DNA of 64,000 nucleotides, taken from assembly GCF_018728565.1 (NCBI RefSeq), contig NZ_JACSOI010000005.1, positions 186,001 through 250,000 on the forward strand, given 5' to 3'. Below, piece after piece: positions 8,717-17,275 of the stretch. A model generated the notes under the pieces. That model did no database searches. It worked only from the letters and a program-made list of their open reading frames with translations, and was not told where the DNA came from. This stretch comes from Zobellia russellii. GTDB taxonomy: Bacteria; Bacteroidota; Bacteroidia; Flavobacteriales; Flavobacteriaceae. The number at the start of each line of letters is the position of its first letter. Positions within the stretch are counted from its first letter, which is position 1. The translations under genes and the position numbers were made by a program.

Positions 8717-9238
8717 ATGCGTGTCAAATTCATACTACTCCTTGTTGTTGGTCTCTTATTTTTTAATGGTTCGCTTCAGGCACAGGACCAGGTTTCCATC
8801 GCTTCGGCAAAAATCAACTTTCATTTTATTTCAAAGGATGTTGAAGGCAGTTTGTCCGGGTTTGAATCTTCTTCCAAAATCTATCCGGAGCGTATAACGG
8901 AATCCAGTTTTAAAGGCGCCGTAAAAGTGGAAACCATTAAAACAGGGAATTTCCTCAGGGATTGGTCCTTAAAGAGCGGAAAATATTTTGATGCGGACAC
9001 CTATCCCACTATTACTTTTGAAAGTACCCAAATTACCAAAACTAGCAACGGGTTTACCGTTACCGGAACACTTACCTTAAAAGGAACCGCTAAAACCATT
9101 AGCTTCAACTTTACGGAACAGGCCTCCAAACTCGCGGGGACCACTACTCTATTTTCATCGGATTTTGGAATTGATATTAAAAAGGAGCGCCAAGATAATA
9201 AGGTAGATGTGACCTTAACTCTTGATTTGAGCAACTAA
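8717..9238 (+). CDS. YceI family periplasmic protein
   Basis: 173 residues with a signal peptide ending near GSLQAQ. The rest is one YceI domain, a lipocalin-like barrel that in characterised members binds isoprenoid quinones or similar lipids. Recognisable segments are IASAKINFHFISKDVEGS, the DADTYPTITFESTQI motif, LTLKGTAKTISF and the C-terminal VDVTLTLDL. It acts alone in the periplasm. The length is typical of the family. Single-gene unit, divergent from the 8248 gene. Confidence 0.9.
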   Translation: MRVKFILLLVVGLLFFNGSLQAQDQVSIASAKINFHFISKDVEGSLSGFESSSKIYPERITESSFKGAVKVETIKTGNFLRDWSLKSGKYFDADTYPTITFESTQITKTSNGFTVTGTLTLKGTAKTISFNFTEQASKLAGTTTLFSSDFGIDIKKERQDNKVDVTLTLDLSN

Positions 9239-9334
9239 ATCATTCTAAACTCCGCTTCTTTTGAATTGAATCAAAGGCTTTTGCAAATGCGCCTGAAACG
9301 AGTGTGAAAATGAAGTATCTTCGCAGGCGTAAAA

Positions 9335-10306
9335 ATGCATTATATGTGGGTCTGGATTCTTTTTATTGCTTTGATCATTGTTTTTCTTGCGCTGGATTTA
9401 GGCGTTTTTAACAAGAACGAACACGTTATTAAAACCAAGGAAGCCGCTATTTGGACTACCGTTTGGGTGTCCGTGGCCATGGCGTTCAGTGGAGTCATTT
9501 ACTGGCTCTTTAGTCAAGGTCTGGTGGAAAACCCTACCAATCTAACCCCCAATAATGCGGTTCTAAAATACGTTACGGGTTACCTTATAGAACTGTCCCT
9601 GAGCATAGACAACGTATTTGTTATTGCGGTTATATTTTCCGCGTTTAAAATTCCCGCATTGTACCAACACCGAGTGCTTTTTTGGGGTATTCTTGGGGCC
9701 ATAGTTTTTAGAGGGTTGATGATTCTCTTTGGCGTGGCGCTGATTACCAAATTTGAGTGGATTATTTATGTCTTTGGGGTGTTCCTATTATGGACGGCTT
9801 TTAAGATGCTTAAGGGCGATGACGAAAACTTTAAACCTAAGGATTCATGGATATTCAAGCAAATTGGAAAAATTTACCCGATAACATCTGACTTTCACGG
9901 ACATGACTTTTTTGTAAGACTGAAAGGTTTACGTGCCGCTACTCCCCTTTTCGTGGCCTTAGTGGTTATTGAGCTTACGGATGTATTGTTCGCTTTGGAC
10001 AGTATTCCCGCTATTTTAGCCATCACAGCCGACCCATTTATTGTTTTTAGCTCCAATATTTTGGCCATTCTAGGCCTGCGGTCCATGTATTTTTTGATTT
10101 CTAGAATGTTGGAAAAATTCCGTTATATCAATTATAGTTTGGTGGTTATTTTAGCCTTTGTGGGACTTAAAATGTTGTTCTCCCATCAAGTGGAATTGCC
10201 GGAATGGTTATCCCTTGCGGTAATATCGGTAGCGTTGCTTTCCGGGATTGCAGCCTCATTATTGATTCCTGAAAAGAAAAAGAAAGGAATAGAACCGGAA
10301 AATTAA
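9335..10306 (+). CDS. TerC/Alx family integral membrane protein
   Basis: 323 residues with eight or nine hydrophobic segments. The two acidic family motifs are present: ELSLSIDNVFV in an early helix and ELTDVLFALDSIPAI in the middle. In related proteins such as Alx and TerC these Asp residues are thought to carry metal ions (manganese export or metal homeostasis) across the inner membrane. It has a basic C-terminal tail (EKKKKG). No ter-operon partners are nearby, so tellurite resistance is not suggested. Convergent with the polyketide operon, with 23 bases between. Confidence 0.9.
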   Translation: MHYMWVWILFIALIIVFLALDLGVFNKNEHVIKTKEAAIWTTVWVSVAMAFSGVIYWLFSQGLVENPTNLTPNNAVLKYVTGYLIELSLSIDNVFVIAVIFSAFKIPALYQHRVLFWGILGAIVFRGLMILFGVALITKFEWIIYVFGVFLLWTAFKMLKGDDENFKPKDSWIFKQIGKIYPITSDFHGHDFFVRLKGLRAATPLFVALVVIELTDVLFALDSIPAILAITADPFIVFSSNILAILGLRSMYFLISRMLEKFRYINYSLVVILAFVGLKMLFSHQVELPEWLSLAVISVALLSGIAASLLIPEKKKKGIEPEN

Positions 10307-10329
10307 TCAAGAAAGGTTTCAATTGAATA

Positions 10330-10761
10330 TTAAGACCGCTTAAACAGGTTTTTGTACAGCTTTTCTACGGCCCAATTGCCCAAAGGAAAATACAGGGCAA
10401 AGAACAATGCCATGCCTAAACTAAAGTTCCGGATACCAAAGAACTGGTCCATAAGATTGTTTGGGTAGGCATACGAAGTTTCAAAATAATACCCACCAAA
10501 TTCCAGAAAACCCATAGCCACAAGTCCGTAAGCATATTGGATATGAAAAGGGAGATTCCTAAGCAATAAAGAAATGGGAACCATATATAAAATGTAGCAA
10601 GTGATTACTTGCCACCAATAGGTGAATTTGGCAATTTCTACCGTGGCTCCAAACCAGTTCATGACCATTCCCCAACTGAAATAAGCAATACAATACAACG
10701 CAATTAATCGCTTGTCTGCTAATAATTTAGGTTTCGCCCAATTCCAGAAATCAGATATCAT
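10330..10761 (-). CDS. Four-helix integral membrane protein of the type III PKS operon
   Basis: 143 residues with about four transmembrane helices (around 19-36, 48-66, 76-92 and 113-132) and conserved-looking Trp/Tyr/Phe positions. The C-terminus is basic. I do not recognise the family. It starts one base after the end of the ACP gene, so it is co-translated as the last gene of the operon. Placement suggests a role in moving, anchoring or finishing the lipid-like product in the inner membrane; this is inference from context only. Confidence 0.65.
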   Translation of the reverse strand: MISDFWNWAKPKLLADKRLIALYCIAYFSWGMVMNWFGATVEIAKFTYWWQVITCYILYMVPISLLLRNLPFHIQYAYGLVAMGFLEFGGYYFETSYAYPNNLMDQFFGIRNFSLGMALFFALYFPLGNWAVEKLYKNLFKRS

Positions 10762-10762
10762 T

Positions 10763-11017
10763 TTACTTGGTTTCTAGTTTTGCGTCAATAATGGAAAGTG
10801 CATCCTTTACCGTTTGCATTTGGTCCATATCGTCATTTTCGAGCATGATATCAAACTCGTCCTCAACGTCCAGAACAATGTCCACCAAATTAGCGGAATT
10901 TATATTGAGTTCACTTATGAAATTGCTCTCTAAAGTAATGGCATCTACCGAAACATCTTCGGGCAGATACACCTTTATAATATCCTTGAGTTTATTGTAT
11001 TTTGTTTCTTCGTTCAT
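10763..11017 (-). CDS. Acyl carrier protein
   Basis: 84 residues, acidic, the usual ACP length. Phosphopantetheine would attach to Ser41 in LNINSANLVDIVLDVEDEF. The usual DSL tripeptide is NSA here, so the acidic residue before the serine is replaced by Asn. Helix II (VDIVLDVEDEFDI) is otherwise normal. It probably carries growing acyl chains for the ketosynthase, dehydratase and reductase encoded just upstream and may hand them to the type III PKS. It is a specialised ACP rather than the primary one, which normally sits with fabF elsewhere. Confidence 0.88.
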   Translation of the reverse strand: MNEETKYNKLKDIIKVYLPEDVSVDAITLESNFISELNINSANLVDIVLDVEDEFDIMLENDDMDQMQTVKDALSIIDAKLETK

Positions 11018-11053
11018 GTTGTTAGGTCGATAAAACTGTGTGGACTTCTGGTT

Positions 11054-12334
11054 TTAGGAATTAAATCGTTTAAAAATAACACAAGCATTTACATCTCCAA
11101 AACCGAAACTTGCTTTTGCTAAAACGGTAGGTTGATGTGGAATGGTTTTCTGTGGAATACAATCAGAAGCTATCAGGTCCGTAATTTCCGGGTGTAAGTC
11201 CGTACAGTTCACATTTCCAAAGGTTTGAGAGGTGTTAAACTGAAGCAATGCAGCTACACATTCAATACTCCCCGCCGCCGATAAGCAATGCCCGAACATT
11301 CCTTTAAATGAATTGATAAAGGGAAAATCACTACCAGAGCGCTCCAAAGCCGTACTCCAGTTGGCAATTTCCAGCGCATCTTTACTCGTAGCCGTCAAAT
11401 GCCCATTGATCACATCTATATCAGAATTTTGAATGCCAGAATTCCGTACCGCTTGACCAATACAACGTTGTACGGCTTCGCTATTGGGAGCGGTCATAGT
11501 ACCATCGCCACGTTGGCCGCCACTGTTTACGGCTCCCCCTAATATTTCGGCATAAATCTTTGCGCCACGGGCTTGAGCGCTTTCTAGAGATTCTAGAACT
11601 AAGGCCCCTGCCCCACTTCCAGGAACAAATCCTGCAGCACTAGCACTCAAAGGTCTGCTGGCCGCTTCCGGGTTATCGTTATAATTTCTGGGAAGAATAC
11701 GCATGGCGTCAAAACCTGCCCAGACGTAAGGACCGCTATCGCTACAGCTTCCTACTAACATGCGTTCTGCCTGTCCGTTTGCGATACGCTCATACCCCAA
11801 TAAAACCCCTTCCGTACCTGTTGTACAAGCGGAAGAGTTGGTGGTAACCTGATTTCCACAGCCCAAAATACCACCCAAATAGGCGCTTACGCCACTTGCC
11901 ATAGTTTGAACAACGCTAGTACTTCCCAAACGCCGAACGTTTTTGGCATCAATCTGATAAATGGCTTCACGGAATTTATCCACACCCAAGGTGCCGGAAC
12001 CAAAAATGATACCACTGTCCCAATCTGCTTGCTCCTTTTCAGCAATGTCCAGACCGGCATCTTTCCAAGCATCGGTTCCTGCAATAACCCCGTATATAAT
12101 ACCCGTAGCGCTGAGCCCGCGTAGTTGCAGGGGTGTAAAGTAATGGGATAGAAGTTCATCGCTTACCTCCGGTTTCCCCGCAATCTGACAACCGAACCCC
12201 AGCTGTTCCAACTCCGGTTGAAACCGAATGCCACTTTGGCCCGTGGCCATTGCTTCGGTAAAAGCAGCTAATCCAGTTCCGTTGGGAGCACAAACGCCCA
12301 GCCCTGTTATAACCACTCTTCTACGCATGGGCAC
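11054..12334 (-). CDS. Beta-ketoacyl-ACP synthase (KAS I/II type)
   Basis: 426 residues, the thiolase-fold condensing enzyme that extends an acyl chain with malonyl-ACP. The Cys-His-His triad is complete: Cys170 in NSSACTTG, His312 in INGHLTATSKD and His349 in FKGMFGHCLSAAGS. The first His motif departs from the usual HGTGT. The intact Cys rules out a chain-length factor. It overlaps the dehydratase gene by 14 bases, so the two are translationally coupled. Its place in the type III PKS operon suggests a dedicated acyl chain for that pathway rather than bulk fatty acid synthesis. Confidence 0.9.
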   Translation of the reverse strand: MPMRRRVVITGLGVCAPNGTGLAAFTEAMATGQSGIRFQPELEQLGFGCQIAGKPEVSDELLSHYFTPLQLRGLSATGIIYGVIAGTDAWKDAGLDIAEKEQADWDSGIIFGSGTLGVDKFREAIYQIDAKNVRRLGSTSVVQTMASGVSAYLGGILGCGNQVTTNSSACTTGTEGVLLGYERIANGQAERMLVGSCSDSGPYVWAGFDAMRILPRNYNDNPEAASRPLSASAAGFVPGSGAGALVLESLESAQARGAKIYAEILGGAVNSGGQRGDGTMTAPNSEAVQRCIGQAVRNSGIQNSDIDVINGHLTATSKDALEIANWSTALERSGSDFPFINSFKGMFGHCLSAAGSIECVAALLQFNTSQTFGNVNCTDLHPEITDLIASDCIPQKTIPHQPTVLAKASFGFGDVNACVIFKRFNS

Positions 12335-12773
12335 TGGTTTTAAACATTCCGGATATTTCGCCTGTACAGACCAATTTCCCTTCCGTATTATGCATTTTTA
12401 CAGAACACTTTAATTTATTGAACCTAAAGTATATTTTTTTTGAGGTCACGATTACTTTTTCATTCGGTTTAACCGGTAATAGAAATTCCATTTGTGTACT
12501 ACTCATACCTATTTGCATTTCTGTTGGTGGCAATTTGGTTTCGTTTTGTAAAAGATAAATTCCCAAGCATACGACTCCTATTTGCGCACAACATTCCGTT
12601 AGAATTACACCGGGTGTTACGGGAGCGTCTTTAAAATGCCCTTTATAAAAATATGAATCCTCAAGAAAGGTATAAGTCCCGACCACTCCATTTTCGGTAA
12701 CCTCTGTCAGTTCATCAACGAACAAAAAAGGTTCTGTGTACGGCAAAACATTGGTTATGTGGTCATAGTTCAT
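12321..12773 (-). CDS. FabZ-like 3-hydroxyacyl-ACP dehydratase (hotdog fold)
   Basis: 150 residues, one hotdog domain. The FabZ-type active-site segment is visible: YKGHFKDAPVTPGVILTE, with His46 and Glu60 at catalytic spacing, followed by CCAQIG. It would remove water from a 3-hydroxyacyl-ACP in the elongation cycle run by the neighbouring ketosynthase. The gene starts 13 bases after the SDR gene and overlaps the ketosynthase gene by 14 bases. A non-dehydrating thioester-handling hotdog role cannot be excluded. Confidence 0.85.
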   Translation of the reverse strand: MNYDHITNVLPYTEPFLFVDELTEVTENGVVGTYTFLEDSYFYKGHFKDAPVTPGVILTECCAQIGVVCLGIYLLQNETKLPPTEMQIGMSSTQMEFLLPVKPNEKVIVTSKKIYFRFNKLKCSVKMHNTEGKLVCTGEISGMFKTSAHA

Positions 12774-12786
12774 AATCTGTCAATTT

Positions 12787-13566
12787 CTATTGCAAGCTTT
12801 CTCCTCCATCAACCTTAATTATAGTTCCGGTGATCCATTTGGCTTCATCCCTGCTTAGCAAATAAACGGCATTGGCCACATCTTCAGGGGTAGTTAAACG
12901 ATTATGGGGATTACGCTCTAACGCACTTTTTCTTAAGGTTTCACTATTGGGAATCATGGCGAAAGCCTTTGTTTCCGTGGTTCCCGCTTGAATACAGTTG
13001 GCCTTTATCCCCTTTGAAGCATATTCCAACGCAATGCTTCGCGTGAGCGCCTCAAGAGTAGCTTTTGCTGCGGAAACAGCGGCATATCCTTCCCATGCCT
13101 TGGCACTTCCCTCACTGGTAAAAGCAACGATACGGGCATCATCATCGAATAAATCGGCTTCAAAAATAGCTTTTGTCCAATCATAAAGACTCAATGCCAT
13201 AGCGTTTAAAGTGATTTCAAAATCTTGATGATTCAAGGTTGTGCTATCATCCGATACCATAGGTTTTAAACTTCCCTTGGCTATGCTATGAACCATCATT
13301 TTTATCTTTCCTTTAGTAGAAAGTGCAGTCTTTATGGCATCAATGGTTTCGTTTCTTTTCTCCGCATTTATAGCATCGATATTGAAACTTAGCAATTTAA
13401 CTCCCCTTGAAGTGATTTCTTGAAAATTAGCGTTAATCTTCTTTAAATCAGACCTTCTATCTCTATGAGCTATAATAATATGAAATCCATGACTTGCCAT
13501 TTTTTTGGCAGTTGCCAAACCCAGACCACTGCTTCCGCCAAGAATAAGAACCCATTGTTTTGCCAT
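12787..13566 (-). CDS. SDR oxidoreductase resembling enoyl-ACP reductase
   Basis: 259 residues, Rossmann fold with an N-terminal GGSSGLGLA nucleotide motif. The active-site Tyr161 and Lys168 are spaced Y-x6-K (YAAVSAAK), the FabI arrangement, rather than the classical Y-x3-K of ketoreductases. This favours an enoyl-ACP reductase-like enzyme. No separate ketoreductase lies in the operon, so the enzyme may reduce ketones, or the step may use the primary FabG. AHRDRR after the second strand suggests NADPH preference, but weakly. 20 bases after the PKS gene. Confidence 0.8.
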   Translation of the reverse strand: MAKQWVLILGGSSGLGLATAKKMASHGFHIIIAHRDRRSDLKKINANFQEITSRGVKLLSFNIDAINAEKRNETIDAIKTALSTKGKIKMMVHSIAKGSLKPMVSDDSTTLNHQDFEITLNAMALSLYDWTKAIFEADLFDDDARIVAFTSEGSAKAWEGYAAVSAAKATLEALTRSIALEYASKGIKANCIQAGTTETKAFAMIPNSETLRKSALERNPHNRLTTPEDVANAVYLLSRDEAKWITGTIIKVDGGESLQ

Positions 13567-13586
13567 GTTTGATTTTTAAAATTCGT

Positions 13587-14642
13587 TTACCATTCCAATA
13601 GAACACGCTGCGCCGAAAAACCCGGGCCAAAGCTAAGAATGAGTCCTTGGTCGCCTTCCTTAATATCTTTTTCCATAAAGCGTTCCAAGACATACAGAAC
13701 AGTAGCACTGCTCATATTTCCATACTGACGCAATACTTCCCGGGTATCGTCTATATTTTTTCCCATTGCCCCAAATAGTTCTTCCACCGTTTGCACAATT
13801 TTTTTCCCTCCAGGGTGAAAAATCAGATGGTCCACCGCCTCAATGGAGGTACCGTGCTTTTCCAAAAAAGGATGTACAATGTTAGGAAAATGAGCCGAAA
13901 TAGTCTCCGGTACGGTAACATCCAAAATCATCTTGAGTCCGTGATTGGTCAAATCAAAGCCCATCATGTGCGTGGCATCCGTAAAATGGTACATTTCCCC
14001 TCCTTTTATTTTTGGACCTCTGGCATTTTCCTCTGAGGATAAAAGGACACAGGAGGCGCCATCGCCAAAAATAGCGGCACTGACCATGTTCACCATGGAA
14101 AAATCATTAAGCTGAAAAGTTGCCGTGGGACTTTCAACTGCGATTACAGCAGCGCGTTTACCTGGATTGGACCTTAAAAAGTTCTGTGCATATATCAATC
14201 CTGAAACTCCGGCCGCACAACCCATCTCCGTTACCGGAAGTCGCACTACATCTTGCCTAAGCCCTACATCGTTTATTAAATACGCATCCAACGACGGAAT
14301 CATAATGCCCGTGCAGCTAACGGTAATGATATAATCCAGTGAATCCGCTGCCCAATCACCGGCTTTTAAAGCCTTTTCCAAGACCTTTTTTCCCAGTTTT
14401 TTGACCTCACGCATGTAAATGGTATTTTTTTCCTCAAACGAGGTTGCCGTAAAAACCTCCTCCGGTTTCATAATGCTGTAGCGCTTATCAACCGCCGCTC
14501 CTTCAAATATTTTAACGACTTTTCTACGGAAACGGTCTTCTTGACCCGAAAGCCAAAGGTTCACCAAGGGTATTATTTCTTCGGTAGGCTTGCAATAATC
14601 GGGCAATTGCTTGACCGTTTTTACTATTCGTACTTCGCTCAT
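13587..14642 (-). CDS. Type III polyketide synthase (chalcone/stilbene synthase family)
   Basis: 351 residues, a homodimeric ketosynthase that extends a starter acyl thioester with malonyl-CoA without a carrier protein. The full catalytic triad is present: Cys142 in EMGCAAGVSGL, His276 in LIFHPGGKKI and Asn309 in RQYGNMSSAT. The C-terminal GFGPG-type loop appears as SFGPGFSAQ. Known bacterial members make alkylresorcinols, alkylpyrones, phloroglucinol or tetrahydroxynaphthalene. The fatty-acid-type genes downstream suggest a long-chain acyl starter. The methyltransferase and FAD oxidoreductase upstream would tailor the product. Product identity is unknown. Confidence 0.93.
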   Translation of the reverse strand: MSEVRIVKTVKQLPDYCKPTEEIIPLVNLWLSGQEDRFRRKVVKIFEGAAVDKRYSIMKPEEVFTATSFEEKNTIYMREVKKLGKKVLEKALKAGDWAADSLDYIITVSCTGIMIPSLDAYLINDVGLRQDVVRLPVTEMGCAAGVSGLIYAQNFLRSNPGKRAAVIAVESPTATFQLNDFSMVNMVSAAIFGDGASCVLLSSEENARGPKIKGGEMYHFTDATHMMGFDLTNHGLKMILDVTVPETISAHFPNIVHPFLEKHGTSIEAVDHLIFHPGGKKIVQTVEELFGAMGKNIDDTREVLRQYGNMSSATVLYVLERFMEKDIKEGDQGLILSFGPGFSAQRVLLEW

Positions 14643-14658
14643 ATATTTTAGTCGGTCG

Positions 14659-15363
14659 TTAATGTTGCGCTACCCATACAATTCTAAAAGCCCATTTTTT
14701 AGTTATGCTATGTTTCATTTTTGGTAATTCTACTGCAATTGCCTGTAATTCCTTTTTAAGAAATCCACTTTTAATGGAGGTAAGTCCGTCTTTTTTGGCA
14801 ATATTCGTTCGTATAAAAATAGTGCTAAACAGTTTAAAAAGTTGATATGAAAGTGCACTTCGTTGCAAATCGTTAATAATAAAACCGATTCGGCTCAATT
14901 TTGAAAACTGATTTAGAAATTGTGGAATTTCATGGTTTTTAAAGTGATGCATGGTTAAGGTGCAAAGCAAAATATCACACTGTAACTCATCTTGCTTCAG
15001 TTCTAAAATATCTTGTTTAACATATTGAATTTCTGGAAATTTAAGGGATTGCTCCCGTGCAATTTCTAGACTCTTTTCATTTAGGTCCACTCCAATACAC
15101 TCCAAATTAAAATGATGCTTTCGTGACCAAAGAACTAACGTTCTGAGCATGCTTCCATTGCCGCAACCCATATCTAAAATCGTATATGATTTTTTGTTTT
15201 TATCCTGTATTAGGCTGTGTACGGCCTGAACAGTTAAATTATTACCATTTAAAAATGAATTGGCACGGTCAATATCCAATAAAACCTTTTTAAGCTCTGT
15301 CTGATCTAGGGACAGGTCGTCCATCAACTCGGTTTCAGTACTTCTTTTAGAAAAATCACCCAT
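14659..15363 (-). CDS. Class I SAM-dependent methyltransferase
   Basis: 234 residues. SAM-binding motif I is ILDMGCGNGS (about residues 62-71), with the acidic end of strand 2 in IGVDLNEKS and motif-II-like QCDILLCTLTMHHF. The fold matches small-molecule methyltransferases of the UbiE/type-11/12 group. The start ATG overlaps the stop of the FAD gene as TAATG, so translation is coupled. It probably O- or C-methylates the polyketide made by the next gene, 16 bases downstream. Substrate inferred from context only. Confidence 0.87.
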   Translation of the reverse strand: MGDFSKRSTETELMDDLSLDQTELKKVLLDIDRANSFLNGNNLTVQAVHSLIQDKNKKSYTILDMGCGNGSMLRTLVLWSRKHHFNLECIGVDLNEKSLEIAREQSLKFPEIQYVKQDILELKQDELQCDILLCTLTMHHFKNHEIPQFLNQFSKLSRIGFIINDLQRSALSYQLFKLFSTIFIRTNIAKKDGLTSIKSGFLKKELQAIAVELPKMKHSITKKWAFRIVWVAQH

Positions 15364-16487
15364 TATTGAATTGGTTTACCGTGCGTGTTCTTAATCAGTT
15401 GTCTCAAAAGCCAAGGTTGTTTTGCAACCAATGTTATGGCCCAATCTGCCAAAGTAGGATTTAGCAATACCAATTGAAGTCGTCTACCCCACCATAATCT
15501 TCTTTTAAAAGTACGGTTCCATGCTTTAACATAAGCACGTTCCATTTTCAGACTATCAGTTTCTTTTCCCGTTAAAAAATCATGAATCAGTTCCGAGGCA
15601 ATTTTAGCGCTATGGATAGCCATGGCCATACCATTACCGCAGAGCGGATGAATTAAGCCCGCTGTGTCTCCACACATAAGCACATGGTCATCTACCTGGT
15701 TTTTAGACCGAAAGGAAATTTGGGCAATGGTTAGCGGTTTTTCAAAAAGTGGTTCGGCTTTGCTTAAGAAGTTCTCTATAATGGGATTCTCCCTGACTAC
15801 CTGTTTATTAAAACGCTCAATATCCTTTTCTTGCTGAAAACTTTTGTACGACGCCAAATAACAGAAATTTACTGCTCCGGATTCGGTTTTGGAGAGTCCA
15901 CCATAACCACCTTTAAAATTGTGTAAACCGACTTTATCTTCAGGAAAATCATTGAGCTGGTAATGGCATTTAACTGCTAGCCAAGATGATTTTTGTTGTA
16001 TAAAGTTTCGATTCAATTGCTTATCCAAAGTACTTCTTTTACCATATGCACCAATCGCTATTTTTGAAGTAAAGGTTTTGCTTCTTGATGTAACTATTTT
16101 AAATACAGGTTTTTGAAAAATCACAGAAGTTGCGCTCTCAAAAACAAATTCAACTCCTAGTTCCGTTGCTCTTTTATACAACATAGCATCAAATGCATAA
16201 CGACTGATTCCCGTTCCACCTAAAGGTAATTTAGCTTTTAGCACGGTTCCCATAACCGTCGAAAATTCTAAAGTTTCAATTGAAACCGCCCCAGATTGCT
16301 TTAAATCAATTCCTAGACTTTTTAGATACGGAAGCACTTCGTTGGAAACATATTCGCCACATACTTTATGATGTGGATAGGGTTCCTTTTCAATAACCAA
16401 AACGCTATGGTCCGCTTTCGCTAAATGAATAGCGGCTGTTAAACCCGCTAAACCACCTCCAACTATAATAACATCATACTGCTCCAC
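15363..16487 (-). CDS. FAD-dependent oxidoreductase (geranylgeranyl reductase/FixC-like)
   Basis: 374 residues. The N-terminal FAD motif is VIIVGGGLAGLTAAIHLA, followed by EKEPYPHHKVCGEYVS, the KVCGE signature of the geranylgeranyl-reductase-like group. The second FAD-binding motif is HVLMCGDTAGLIHPLCGNGM. Members reduce isoprenoid double bonds or hydroxylate/oxidise aromatic polyketides. First gene of the eight-gene operon; the start codon is GTG. It may hydroxylate or oxidise the ring formed by the type III PKS. Separated from the OmpA gene upstream by that gene's terminator. Confidence 0.87.
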   Translation of the reverse strand: MEQYDVIIVGGGLAGLTAAIHLAKADHSVLVIEKEPYPHHKVCGEYVSNEVLPYLKSLGIDLKQSGAVSIETLEFSTVMGTVLKAKLPLGGTGISRYAFDAMLYKRATELGVEFVFESATSVIFQKPVFKIVTSRSKTFTSKIAIGAYGKRSTLDKQLNRNFIQQKSSWLAVKCHYQLNDFPEDKVGLHNFKGGYGGLSKTESGAVNFCYLASYKSFQQEKDIERFNKQVVRENPIIENFLSKAEPLFEKPLTIAQISFRSKNQVDDHVLMCGDTAGLIHPLCGNGMAMAIHSAKIASELIHDFLTGKETDSLKMERAYVKAWNRTFKRRLWWGRRLQLVLLNPTLADWAITLVAKQPWLLRQLIKNTHGKPIQ

Positions 16488-16514
16488 TAGGGGAAGATAG
16501 TTAATTAAACAAAA

Positions 16515-16543
16515 AAAATACCGACATGAACTGCCGGTATTTT
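16515..16543 (-). terminator. Terminator of the lipocalin-ompA transcript
   Basis: On the minus strand AAAATACCG / CGGTATTTT form a 9-bp stem with an 11-base loop, followed by a run of eight T's. It lies 30 bases after the OmpA stop and separates that operon from the polyketide operon. Confidence 0.8.
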
Positions 16544-16572
16544 TATAAAATTATAGGTGAGGGTATCTAATA

Positions 16573-17268
16573 TTAGCCCTTAACTTTTTGTTTTGCTTCT
16601 TGTTTCAAAGCTTCACTGGCAACAATAGCAAGTTCTACCCTACGGTTTTTAGCTTTTCCTTCTTTGGTAGTGTTATCTCCTACAGGTTGCATTTCGCCAT
16701 ACCATTTCGTTTCCAAACGGCTTTTATCTATTCCCTGGGAAATTAGGTAATTGGTAACCGATGTAGCTCTTTGCTCGGATAAAGTCATATTATAATCATC
16801 CGGTCCGGCACTGTCCGTATGACCTTCTACCAATACGTTAGATTTTGGATAATCCTTCAAGATTTCTGCCAAACTGTTCAATGTAGTTTGCGAAGTACCT
16901 TTTACATCGGATTTGTTGGTGTCAAAATAAACACCTGCATCTTCGTTAAAGGTTACATTAATACCTTCACCAACACGGCTCACCTCTGCTCCTGGAATTT
17001 CCTCTTCAATACGTTCCGCTTGGCGATCCATTCGGTCTCCAATATAACCACCGGCAACTCCACCAATGGCAGCGCCAAGAATGGCTCCCAATACCGTATT
17101 GTTACCGTTACCCACATTATTTCCGATAACGCCACCAATAGCAGCACCACTACCTGCACCTATTACAGCTCCTCTTTGTTTGTTGTTTGAATTTTGTATG
17201 GTTTTACAACCTACTACCATGGTCAACGCCATGACGATATATGCTAATCTTAGAATTACTTTCTTCAT
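16573..17268 (-). CDS. OmpA family lipoprotein with glycine zipper
   Basis: 231 residues from the ATG at 17268; the open frame runs further but would put the signal peptide out of place. The lipobox is MVVGC (Cys21). A glycine-rich zipper region (GAGSGAAIGGVIG..., AAIGGVAGGYIGDR) spans about residues 30-75. The C-terminal OmpA domain carries the peptidoglycan-binding signature NVLVEGHTDSAG...LSEQRA and NRRVELAI. It probably ties the outer membrane to the wall. It starts 8 bases after the lipocalin gene, a pairing common in Flavobacteriia, and ends at the 16515 terminator. Confidence 0.92.
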   Translation of the reverse strand: MKKVILRLAYIVMALTMVVGCKTIQNSNNKQRGAVIGAGSGAAIGGVIGNNVGNGNNTVLGAILGAAIGGVAGGYIGDRMDRQAERIEEEIPGAEVSRVGEGINVTFNEDAGVYFDTNKSDVKGTSQTTLNSLAEILKDYPKSNVLVEGHTDSAGPDDYNMTLSEQRATSVTNYLISQGIDKSRLETKWYGEMQPVGDNTTKEGKAKNRRVELAIVASEALKQEAKQKVKG

Positions 17269-17275
17269 AATTATT

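Noticed and set aside
11054-12334. Ketosynthase as an inactive chain-length factor
   Set aside because: The active-site Cys170 and both His residues are present.
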